10,372 nt of DNA from an uncultured Lachnospiraceae bacterium (GTDB lineage: Bacteria > Bacillota > Clostridia > Lachnospirales > Lachnospiraceae), in NCBI GenBank assembly GCA_905236545.1, contig CAJOQO010000288.1, forward strand, positions 1-10,372, written 5' to 3'. Below the pieces are notes generated by a model. That model was not told the DNA's origin, did not search any database, and saw nothing but the letters and a program-made list of their open reading frames with translations. The number at the start of each line of letters is the position of its first letter. Position 1 is the first letter of the stretch. Below are positions 1-6,239 of the stretch, piece after piece. A program made the translations under genes and the position numbers.

Positions 1-1
1 G

Positions 2-181
2 AGCGGCAGACTTTCGGGGGTCGGAGCGAAGGAACCCCTGTGGCTGCCGATTGGTGATCAGGGGCGGCTTGTATCAGAACCCCTGTGGCTGTCAGAAAAG
101 ATGGGCCGGGGTGCGACGCCATACCAAAGCACGCTGTCGGTTAAGCGCGTAACAGCAACGAAAAATACGCCGGATCTATGA
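2..181 (+). CDS. Possible C-terminal end of an unidentified protein (partial)
   Basis: One rightward frame is open from the window edge to a TGA at 179-181, giving about 59 residues. The peptide contains the five-residue word EPLWL twice, 15 residues apart, because of a 15-bp direct repeat in the DNA, and it ends ...TATKNTPDL. Its residue mix looks more protein-like than the other frames here. I do not recognise the family. An open stretch of this length can occur by chance, and its end runs into the left arm of the terminator of the opposite thioredoxin operon. It may be the tail of a gene convergent with that operon or simply non-coding DNA. Confidence 0.25.
   Translation, partial: SGRLSGVGAKEPLWLPIGDQGRLVSEPLWLSEKMGRGATPYQSTLSVKRVTATKNTPDL
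32..91. repeat. 15-bp direct repeat, two copies 45 bp apart
   Basis: The word GAACCCCTGTGGCTG occurs identically at 32-46 and 77-91. The offset of 45 bp is a multiple of three, so a reading frame across it would repeat five residues in register (EPLWL in the frame ending at 181). It could be a small internal duplication in a coding tail or a short intergenic repeat. No copy was seen elsewhere in the window. Confidence 0.7.
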
Positions 182-200
182 TAACACAGATCCGGCGTAT
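161..200 (-). terminator. Intrinsic terminator of the thioredoxin operon
   Basis: The arms ATACGCCGGATCT (165-177) and AGATCCGGCGTAT (188-200) are perfect 13-bp inverted repeats around a 10-nt loop. Read leftward, the stem is followed directly by a short U run (the A tract at 161-164). It lies about 48 bases beyond the thioredoxin stop codon. On the + strand no T run follows the stem, so it should act mainly on leftward transcripts. Confidence 0.88.
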
Positions 201-248
201 GATGACTCACGATTCAGCATAAGAATGCGCAAAAACAATCTTTCGGAA

Positions 249-563
249 TCACAGATTTCTTTCGATAAATGCCTGCAGCTGCGGTTTCGGAACGAACCCG
301 ATCTGTTCGTCCGCCTTCTGGCCATCCTTGAATACCGCAACATACGGAATGGAATTGATTCCAAACGAGGCAGCGACGTCCGGGTTGTCATCCACGTCCA
401 TCGCGTAAAATGCCGCTTTCCCGGCCATCTCGTCAGAAAGCTCTTCCAGAACCGGCGCAAGCATCCTGCACGGACCGCACCAGGTTGCGTTAAAGTCCAC
501 TACCGCAACGCCGCTCCTGATGGCGTCCTGAAACTCGGGGCTGTCAATCTTCTTTACACTCAT
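249..563 (-). CDS. trxA: Thioredoxin
   Basis: This 104-residue single-domain protein has the normal length of a cytoplasmic thioredoxin, the general protein-disulfide reductant. The redox site is WCGPC at residues 28-32 (Cys29 and Cys32). The buried Asp23 sits in VVDFNATW, and the conserved cis-proline is Pro73 in SIPYVAVF, followed by the usual terminal strand and helix. The ATG at 563 has an AGGGAGGAGG ribosome site about 7-9 bases upstream. It is the second gene of a leftward pair, 70 bases after the reductase gene, and is followed by a strong terminator. That layout makes the upstream flavoprotein its likely reductase. The family assignment is secure from the motifs; the choice of partner is inferred from the operon. 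Confidence 0.96.
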   Translation of the reverse strand: MSVKKIDSPEFQDAIRSGVAVVDFNATWCGPCRMLAPVLEELSDEMAGKAAFYAMDVDDNPDVAASFGINSIPYVAVFKDGQKADEQIGFVPKPQLQAFIERNL

Positions 564-633
564 TTTCTTTCCTCCTCCCTGAAAGCACTTTCAGATGTTT
601 GATCCTTGATTGCCAATGGCCGGCAGAACCTTA

Positions 634-1524
634 TCATTTCTTCAGGCTGTCGATATAGGAAACCGCGCTGAGCGCCGCAACGTTTCCCTCGCCTGCAGAC
701 TTCACATACTGATACGGAGTTCCGGTAATATCCCCTGCCGCAAACAGTCCCGGCAGGTTCGTAGCCATCTTCCTGTCCGTCTTCACATGGTTCCCGTCGA
801 GTTCAAGCCCCGGAACCAGCTTCCCCGGCGAGACGCTCTCCCTCAGAAGAAAGATCCCGTCTGTCTCAATTGCGCCATCATCTGTCACAAGCACCATCTT
901 AGACTCTTTCTTCGCAATGGAAAGCGGCCTGCATTTCCTCACTTCCACATTGGGACGGTCCGGAAACAGATCTTCCGCCATAGCGGCCGTCTCTTCTTTT
1001 TTATAAACCGGAATATAGATCACCCTGTCTGCCATCTCGGCAAGAAAGCGCACATCCGCTTCCTCCTTCGGCGCATATCCGACCACCACGGCCTCCCTGC
1101 CCCGGTACAGAGCCGCGTCGCAGGTCGCACAGTAGCTTACTCCCCGGCCAAGATTCTCATCCTCGCCCGGAAATGGTTTGCCGAAGCTTACCCCTGTCGC
1201 AAGAATCACCGTCGTCGCTTCCACAAACTCATTGTCAATCTGCAGACTGTAGTAATCACCCATTGCATAGATCATCGTTACCTTCCGGTCAGTAACCGGA
1301 ATATTCATCCGCTTCAGATGATCTGCAAAGTGCCGGGCCAGATCCGCTCCCGAAATCTCAGGCAGTCCCGGATAATTCTGAATCGCATGAGCCTTCGAAA
1401 CCTTGTCGGAAAGATCCGCGCTTCCCAGAAGCATCACGCTCTTGTTTCTGACCGTCGCCGTAATCGCCGCAGACACTCCTGCCGGCCCGGTTCCGATGAT
1501 CGCTATATCCACTCTGTTCCCCAT
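634..1524 (-). CDS. trxB: Thioredoxin reductase-like flavoprotein, ferredoxin-dependent (FFTR) type
   Basis: This 296-residue flavoprotein should pass electrons through FAD to a CxxC pair and on to thioredoxin. It has GTGPAG (residues 11-16) for FAD, ILATG (108-112), the redox pair CATC (Cys132 and Cys135) in YCATCDAALY, and the second FAD segment FAAGD (261-265). The central nucleotide domain lacks the usual NADPH signatures: where NADPH enzymes have GGGDSA-type and HRRxxxR motifs, this one has VVVGYAPKEEA (147-156) and IPVYKKEE. The same loss is known in the pyridine-nucleotide-independent reductases typified by the Clostridium acetobutylicum enzyme, which uses ferredoxin. From memory that protein also shares the YCATCDA and LVPGL context. 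The ATG at 1524 is chosen because GGAGGAGG lies just upstream; an in-frame ATG at 1662 would fall within the promoter spacer. Electron donor is inferred. Confidence 0.93.
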   Translation of the reverse strand: MGNRVDIAIIGTGPAGVSAAITATVRNKSVMLLGSADLSDKVSKAHAIQNYPGLPEISGADLARHFADHLKRMNIPVTDRKVTMIYAMGDYYSLQIDNEFVEATTVILATGVSFGKPFPGEDENLGRGVSYCATCDAALYRGREAVVVGYAPKEEADVRFLAEMADRVIYIPVYKKEETAAMAEDLFPDRPNVEVRKCRPLSIAKKESKMVLVTDDGAIETDGIFLLRESVSPGKLVPGLELDGNHVKTDRKMATNLPGLFAAGDITGTPYQYVKSAGEGNVAALSAVSYIDSLKK

Positions 1525-1558
1525 GGCCTTCCTCCTCCGGCTATCATCACATCGCAGT

Positions 1559-1595
1559 CCGGCATTCAGCCGGGTGTGCCGGGGCTGAACGCCCC
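1559..1595 (-). other. Overlapping hairpins in the leader of the reductase-thioredoxin operon
   Basis: Between the promoter and the reductase start, three short inverted repeats overlap: CCGGCA/TGCCGG (1559-1564 with 1577-1582), TTCAGCC/GGCTGAA (1565-1571 with 1583-1589) and GGGGC/GCCCC (1581-1585 with 1591-1595). They share bases and so cannot all form together. No U run follows any of them in the leftward direction, so an attenuator is not evident. They may only stabilise the roughly 115-nt leader. Confidence 0.35.
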
Positions 1596-1646
1596 TGCGG
1601 CCTGTTAGTTGCTTGAAATTTGATTGTGTGCAATCTTTATAGTCCC

Positions 1647-1675
1647 AGTATACCTGCTCCACACACTCCTGTCAA
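1647..1675 (-). promoter_or_regulatory. Promoter of the reductase-thioredoxin operon
   Basis: Read leftward there is TTGACA (1675-1670), a 17-bp spacer and TATACT (1652-1647), a near-perfect housekeeping sigma-factor promoter. Transcription would begin near 1640, leaving a leader of about 115 nt. A small inverted repeat, GATTG-TGTG-CAATC (1622-1635), lies just after the expected start and could be an operator or a short hairpin. Confidence 0.85.
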
Positions 1676-1699
1676 CCCTGTTTTCGCCTCTGCCAATGA

Positions 1700-1728
1700 T
1701 TGACAGTTTGGAACCTTCGAAGTACAAT
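1700..1728 (+). promoter_or_regulatory. Promoter of the FakA middle-domain gene
   Basis: TTGACA (1700-1705), a 17-bp spacer and TACAAT (1723-1728) form a near-consensus promoter reading rightward. The expected start near 1735 lies about 45 nt before the gene's ATG. Its -35 box is only 24 bp from the -35 box of the opposite promoter, so the two are tightly back to back. Confidence 0.85.
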
Positions 1729-1779
1729 CATGGCGTTTCTGAAACCATCAGTCCTGACAGAAAAAGAGGAGGACATGCT

Positions 1780-2034
1780 ATGCTGGAATACAGATATGAT
1801 ACACAGCTTCTGATCGATGGCGATGATCTGGACGAGGATGAAGTTGCCGATTACTTCAGGGAGAATTTCAAAGGCGACTGCCTGCTGGCAGTTGGTGGAG
1901 ACGGCGATCCGATCAAGATCCATTATCACACGAACGAGCCCTGGAAGGTGCTCGAATACTGCAGATCACTCGGTGAGATCTATGACATTGTTGTCGAAGA
2001 CATGGATCGTCAGTCCAGAGGATTAAAGGGATGA
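1780..2034 (+). CDS. Stand-alone FakA middle-domain protein (often named 'kinase to dihydroxyacetone kinase')
   Basis: This 84-residue protein resembles only the central domain of FakA, the DhaL-type kinase that phosphorylates fatty acids held by FakB. The matching core is GDCLLAVGGDGDPIKIHYHT (residues 32-51), continuing NEPWKVLEYC and SLGEI and ending EDMDRQ. FakA has the equivalent GDSLVVVGD...VKVHVHTN...VLEYALKYGEL...NMREQ. There is no DhaL kinase domain before it and no FakB-binding domain after it, and both promoter and ribosome site (AGAGGAGGA, 6 bases before the ATG) are intact, so it is a complete small gene rather than a fragment. The two histidines of the FakA metal site appear to be kept (His48, His50), while the usual cysteine in the YCTE motif is Asp7 in YDTQ. 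Function is unknown; a regulatory or binding role is a guess. Confidence 0.8.
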   Translation: MLEYRYDTQLLIDGDDLDEDEVADYFRENFKGDCLLAVGGDGDPIKIHYHTNEPWKVLEYCRSLGEIYDIVVEDMDRQSRGLKG

Positions 2035-2062
2035 TGAAAAGTCCCTGACACCTTTTCATCGT
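2031..2062. terminator. Possible bidirectional terminator hairpin between convergent genes
   Basis: GATGAAAAG (2033-2041) and CTTTTCATC (2052-2060) are perfect 9-bp inverted repeats around a 10-nt loop. The hairpin overlaps the stop codons of both convergent genes. The stem is AT-rich and has no proper U tract in either direction, so termination would be weak. Confidence 0.4.
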
Positions 2063-3354
2063 GTCCTGTCCGCAACGCGCAGCAGGATCAGACCGCCGAT
2101 GAACAGGAAGGCAAGGGTGCCGACGCCGATGTTTACGCTGCCGGTAAGCTTTGTCGTGATACCGATCAGCATGGTGCCGACGAAGGCAGCTCCCTTTCCG
2201 CAGATATCATAGATGCCGAAGAATTCACCGCTGTTGTCCGGCGGAATGATCTTTGCATAATAGGATCTGGACAGTGCCTGGATCGCTCCCTGAAACATTC
2301 CGACTACAAAAGCCATGATCCCGAACTGCCAGAGCGTTTTCATAAACAGCGCGTAGATCGCGACGGCAAAGTATCCGAGGATCGAGATGCTGATCAATGT
2401 AATCGTGGAATACTTCTCAGACAGCTTTCCGAAAAGAAGCGCAAAGACGAACGCGACAATCTGCGTCAGCAGAAGAACAACGAGCAGGCCAACCTGATTC
2501 AGGCCAAGCGCCGTTCCGATCGCCACCGCCTCGTCGATGATCGTATACACACCGTCAATATAGAGGAAAAAAGCCAGCAGGAACAGCAGCACCTTGCGCT
2601 CTTCCTTCGCCAGGGTTTTCAGCGTCCGGCCGATCCGCGCAAAGCTTTCCTTTATGTAGGAGTCCTTTGAAACGATATAATACTTCTGGCGGTAGAGCCG
2701 CAGCAAGGGAATCGTGACCGCATACCACCAGACGGCAGTCAGGACGAATCCCAGAAGGATCGCAATATGCATCGGAAGAATCCCCTTCGTACCGCACAGA
2801 TAAAGCGCCAGCGCGGCAATGAACGGAATACAGGAACCGATGTAGCCCCAGGCGTATCCATTGGAGGAAACAAGATCCATGCGTTCCGGTTCCGTCACAT
2901 CGACCAGCATCGAATCGTACAGAACCAGCGAAGTCTGGTACGCGACCTTCGCGATGACATAGATGACAAGATAAACGATCCATACCACCGATGCCTGCAG
3001 CGGCAATATGCCGATGATCCCCAGAAGCGCACAGCTTACCGTTCCCAGGATCAGCACGGCGGTAAAGAGCAGCTTCTTATAGCCCTTATGGTCGGCCAGG
3101 GCCCCGAAAACAGGACCTGCAGCAATCATAAAGATCGTCGCGAGCGAGGTGGCAAAGCTCCAGCTGGCAAGATAGTCGATACTGCTCATGCCTGCCCTCT
3201 CACACAGCGCATTGAACCAGATCGGGATCAGCGTTGTCACAAGCAGCGTAAAGGCGGAATTGCCGATATCATAGACGACCCAGGATTTCTCAAGGCTGGT
3301 ATACTTCGAAAGAAATCCTGCAGATGGTTTTGAAGAATTCCTGAACGTTTTCAC
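2056..3354 (-). CDS. MFS transporter, UMF1 (Atg22-like) family
   Basis: This integral membrane protein of about 432 residues has hydrophobic segments consistent with 11-12 helices. Family marks, numbered from the upstream ATG, are LEKSWVVYDIGNSAFTLL (27-44), an MFS loop motif GALADHKGYKK (90-100), LYDSMLVDVTEPERMDLVSS (151-170) and QALSRSYYAKIIPPD...GEFFGIYD (365-389), all typical of UMF1 proteins related to yeast Atg22. The substrate is unknown; vacuolar Atg22 exports amino acids, but that cannot be transferred safely. Start choice: the ATG at 3372 has GGAGAG touching it with no spacing, whereas a GTG at 3354, six codons in, has GGAGGGG 9 bases upstream, so the GTG is preferred. It is probably last in the leftward four-gene series, 63 bases after the methyltransferase stop. 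Family sure, start moderately sure. Confidence 0.9.
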   Translation of the reverse strand: MKTFRNSSKPSAGFLSKYTSLEKSWVVYDIGNSAFTLLVTTLIPIWFNALCERAGMSSIDYLASWSFATSLATIFMIAAGPVFGALADHKGYKKLLFTAVLILGTVSCALLGIIGILPLQASVVWIVYLVIYVIAKVAYQTSLVLYDSMLVDVTEPERMDLVSSNGYAWGYIGSCIPFIAALALYLCGTKGILPMHIAILLGFVLTAVWWYAVTIPLLRLYRQKYYIVSKDSYIKESFARIGRTLKTLAKEERKVLLFLLAFFLYIDGVYTIIDEAVAIGTALGLNQVGLLVVLLLTQIVAFVFALLFGKLSEKYSTITLISISILGYFAVAIYALFMKTLWQFGIMAFVVGMFQGAIQALSRSYYAKIIPPDNSGEFFGIYDICGKGAAFVGTMLIGITTKLTGSVNIGVGTLAFLFIGGLILLRVADRTR

Positions 3355-3378
3355 AACCTGACACCCCTCCATCTCTCC

Positions 3379-3393
3379 ATACGGCAGCCGTAT
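3379..3393 (-). other. Small perfect hairpin just upstream of the MFS gene
   Basis: ATACGG-CAG-CCGTAT is a 6-bp perfect stem with a 3-nt loop, lying just before the GGAGAG and GGAGGGG sites used to start the permease gene. No U run follows in the leftward direction, so it is not a terminator. It could influence ribosome loading or mRNA stability. Confidence 0.45.
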
Positions 3394-3417
3394 TGCATTT
3401 CACCAGGAAGGAGCCCG

Positions 3418-4827
3418 TCACCGTTCCGTCACCACCTGGAAGAGGAAAAACTTTAAGTAATAGGACTCCCCGTCACCCCACAGGATCGGATGATCCGGGG
3501 CCTGTGTGCGGAATTCTGTCTGACGAAGCCGCTTTCCGGCTCCTCTGGCCGCTTCGCGAAGCGTTTTCTTCAGGAGCTCTTCCTCCATAAAATGCGAACA
3601 GGAGCATGTCGCAAGAAAGCCCCCTTCTTTCACCAGCCGCATGCCGCGAAGGTTAATCTCGCGGTATCCCTTTACGGCGTTCTTTGTCGCCTGTCTGGAC
3701 TTTGTAAAGGCAGGCGGATCCAGTATGACCACATCGAACCTCCTGCCGTCCTTCTCCAGCTTTGGAAGAAGTTCAAAAACATCTGCCGCAAGGTAATCGA
3801 TCCTGTCGGCAAGGCCGTTCGCGGCCGCATTTTCCCGGGCTGTGGCGATGGCATACTCCGACGCGTCGACGCTGAGCACCCTCTTTGCTCCGGCCGCAGC
3901 CGCATTCAGGCCAAATGACCCTGTGTGCGTAAAACAGTCGAGAACAGTGATCCCATCTGTCCCCTCCGGTGCGGCAGGATCCGACGTATGCATGGCACCC
4001 GCAAGATTTCTGACAAGCGTCCCGACCGCCCTGCGGTTATATTTCTGATCCAGAAAGAAGCCCGTCTTCTGTCCGTCCTTCACATCCACAGTATAGCGGA
4101 TGCCGTTTTCCGTAATCGAAACCATCGTATCGAATTCCGGACCGATGAAGCCTTTCCTTCGTTCCATCCCCTCCAGCTGACGCACCTTCGCGTCGCTGCG
4201 CTCGAAGATTCCCCGGATCCGGATGCCGTCCTCCTCCAGAATCTGTATCAGATCCAGCAGGATCAGCTCCTTCAGGCGGTCCGTCCCCAGGGCAAGCGAT
4301 TCGATCACCAGCACATCCGAAAACCTGTCCACCGTGATTCCCGGCAGCCAGTCCGCCTCTCCGAAGATCAGGCGGCAGCAGGACGCATCGCTGCCCATAA
4401 CGGCCTTACGGTACGACCAGGCATCTCTCACCCGCTGTCTGAGAAATGCAGGCGTGAATCCGTTCTTTTCATAACGGGAAAGCATCCGGATACGGATCTT
4501 CGATGCAGGATTGATGCATCCGAATCCCAGCGGATATCCGTCAAAGTCAGCCACCCTGACAATATCACCGGCGCGCAGCCCGTTCGGCGAAAACGGATCT
4601 GACGCCATGCCGGCCGCAGCATCCGTCCTCCCCTGATCCGGGGCAAGGCCGGTTCCTTCCAGACGGTCTATCTCATTGTCATAGATCCAGGCGCCGCCGG
4701 CCTTCAGGCTCCTTGCGCCGCCCTTCTTCACACGCACCCGGATGCCGGAGGACAGATCCCGTTCCGAGCAGGGATCCGCATATCCCGCTTCCGCGCAGTG
4801 CTTTGCCAGCCATTCCTTCACTGTCAT
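3418..4827 (-). CDS. SAM-dependent RNA methyltransferase, RlmI-like (PUA + Rossmann)
   Basis: This 469-residue protein should methylate rRNA using S-adenosylmethionine. An N-terminal PUA-like domain (about residues 28-118, with VRVKKGGARSLKAGGAWIYD and GDIVRVADFDG) is followed by the RlmI-type middle domain (FGEADWLPGITVDRFSDVLVI, 155-175; DGQKTGFFLDQKYNRR, 251-266). The catalytic domain has motif I VLDCFTHTGSFGLNAA (295-310), acidic Asp321, DPPAF (370-374) and the TCSCSH segment (407-412). It is longer than the roughly 390-400 residues usual for the family because of an N-terminal extension and two loops, near 58-84 and 274-292. E. coli RlmI makes m5C in 23S rRNA, but Gram-positive relatives may differ, so site and base are not assigned. 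GGAG lies about 9-10 bases before the ATG. The gene follows the AI-2E gene by 99 bases. Confidence 0.92.
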   Translation of the reverse strand: MTVKEWLAKHCAEAGYADPCSERDLSSGIRVRVKKGGARSLKAGGAWIYDNEIDRLEGTGLAPDQGRTDAAAGMASDPFSPNGLRAGDIVRVADFDGYPLGFGCINPASKIRIRMLSRYEKNGFTPAFLRQRVRDAWSYRKAVMGSDASCCRLIFGEADWLPGITVDRFSDVLVIESLALGTDRLKELILLDLIQILEEDGIRIRGIFERSDAKVRQLEGMERRKGFIGPEFDTMVSITENGIRYTVDVKDGQKTGFFLDQKYNRRAVGTLVRNLAGAMHTSDPAAPEGTDGITVLDCFTHTGSFGLNAAAAGAKRVLSVDASEYAIATARENAAANGLADRIDYLAADVFELLPKLEKDGRRFDVVILDPPAFTKSRQATKNAVKGYREINLRGMRLVKEGGFLATCSCSHFMEEELLKKTLREAARGAGKRLRQTEFRTQAPDHPILWGDGESYYLKFFLFQVVTER

Positions 4828-4926
4828 CTGTCCGCTCCGTTCTCCACTCTGTCATCCCTCATCCGCAGTGTATTCCGGATTCCCTGGCTGCGCCGCCTGA
4901 GGACAACGCAGTTATGAGGCTTATCC

Positions 4927-6150
4927 TCACTCATTCGCATTTTCCTTCATCCTGCTGACCACATCCGCGGCCGTAAGGCACCTGCTGTTTTCCTTTTCCC
5001 GGTTCTGTACATTTCTCTTCACAAGCTGATAGATCGTCGCGCAGATCGGAACCGCCAGCAGCATTCCAAAGATTCCGCCGATCCCGCCGCCGATCGTAAC
5101 GGAAGCCAGCACCCAGATCCCCGGAAGGCCCAGAGAGGTTCCCACCACACGGGGGTAAATCAGGTTATCCTCCAGCTGCTGAAGGACAAAGATGAAGATC
5201 AGAAACTCTATGGCCTTGACCGGACTTACGGACAGACACATCAGTGCCCCGATAATCGCACCCAGATAGCAGCCAAGAACCGGTATCAGCGCCGTGACGC
5301 CAATCACCGTTCCGACCATCGCGGCATACGGAAGGCGGAAGATCCACATCCCGGCCGCACAGAGCACACCGATAATGATGGCTTCCGTGACCTGGCCGAC
5401 GATAAAGCTGTGGAAACACCCGTTCGCAACCGAAAAAACCGGGGAGATCCTGTGCGTCCAGCCCTGCCCCAGATAACTCTTAAACAGTCTGCCGAACTGG
5501 GACGACAGCTTTTCCTTTCCAACCAGAATATAGATGGAAAAAATGAACCCCATGAATCCGATCATGAATCTCGAGGTCAGTGAACCGACCAGTCCGGTCA
5601 GGCTGGACAGTCCCCAGGCCTTCCCTGTATCAGCGCTTACGCCGTCTGACAGGAATCGTAAGACTCCCTGCACCATAGCCTTATAGTCCAGGCTGCGGAT
5701 CGCTTTCTGAACCTCTTCAGGGAGATAATGCATAATCTTCTCATTCCTGGAAAGATCCTCCAGAAGGCCCGGAATCTTATGTGTAATCAAAGAAACCGCG
5801 CTGACAAGCTGCGGCAGGACGATATAGAGAAGAAGGATAATCGCTCCAAGAATGGTGGCAAGCGCGCCGATCAGGCATACGGGCCTCCTCGTTTTTCCGA
5901 CCCAGGGCGCGCCAGCCCTCTTCCTGAAATAGTGCTTCTCATAGAATCTCATCAGGATATTCACGATGTATGCCAGCGCAAATCCAAGTAAAAGCGGCGC
6001 TGCCGCAGTGAGTATCCTCCCGAGGAGCCCAAGCAGAGGCTTCCAAAGGATCACCGCCAGGTATACCAGAAACAGTGTGATCCCGATCCTGAAACATGTC
6101 CTTGCTGTTATACTGATAACATGCTTTTTATGAGAGTTTTCGCTGCTCAT
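4927..6150 (-). CDS. AI-2E family transporter (membrane protein)
   Basis: This polytopic membrane protein has about 407 residues. Early helices (about residues 20-40 and 50-68) are followed by a third at 92-115, a long amphipathic stretch, and a helix cluster at 192-212 and 250-380. The family signature is LEDNLIYPRVVGTSLGLPGI (326-345), followed by a glycine-rich helix IGGGIGGIFGMLLAVP (353-368). Members of this family have been linked to AI-2 export and to Na+/H+ or other ion exchange; the substrate here cannot be told. The hydrophilic tail after residue 380 is Lys/Glu/Arg-rich. Two starts are possible: ATG 6150 with AGAGAGGAAG upstream, used here, or ATG 6174, adding eight residues, with GGAAGGAAG upstream. 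It lies between the aminotransferase and the methyltransferase, all leftward. Confidence 0.92.
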   Translation of the reverse strand: MSSENSHKKHVISITARTCFRIGITLFLVYLAVILWKPLLGLLGRILTAAAPLLLGFALAYIVNILMRFYEKHYFRKRAGAPWVGKTRRPVCLIGALATILGAIILLLYIVLPQLVSAVSLITHKIPGLLEDLSRNEKIMHYLPEEVQKAIRSLDYKAMVQGVLRFLSDGVSADTGKAWGLSSLTGLVGSLTSRFMIGFMGFIFSIYILVGKEKLSSQFGRLFKSYLGQGWTHRISPVFSVANGCFHSFIVGQVTEAIIIGVLCAAGMWIFRLPYAAMVGTVIGVTALIPVLGCYLGAIIGALMCLSVSPVKAIEFLIFIFVLQQLEDNLIYPRVVGTSLGLPGIWVLASVTIGGGIGGIFGMLLAVPICATIYQLVKRNVQNREKENSRCLTAADVVSRMKENANE

Positions 6151-6239
6151 AGGAACTTCCTCTCTGTGCCGCATTCAGCGCTTCCTTCCGATCCGCATCC
6201 CGCACTGTTCCGGTATTGCTCCGGCTCCTTTTTATCCCC

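Noticed and set aside
610..1608. Long rightward frame of 332 residues opposite the reductase gene
   Set aside because: It is Arg/His-rich antisense sequence of a clear flavoprotein gene, without a ribosome site or recognisable domain.
1525..1662. N-terminal extension of the reductase to the ATG at 1662
   Set aside because: The extra 46 residues would start inside the promoter spacer and upstream of the expected transcript start, and the ATG at 1524 has a strong GGAGGAGG site and the usual family N terminus.
4915..4929. Hairpin TGAGG/CCTCA at the end of the AI-2E gene as a terminator
   Set aside because: The stem has only 5 bp and no U tract follows it, and the next gene runs in the same direction, so read-through is more likely.
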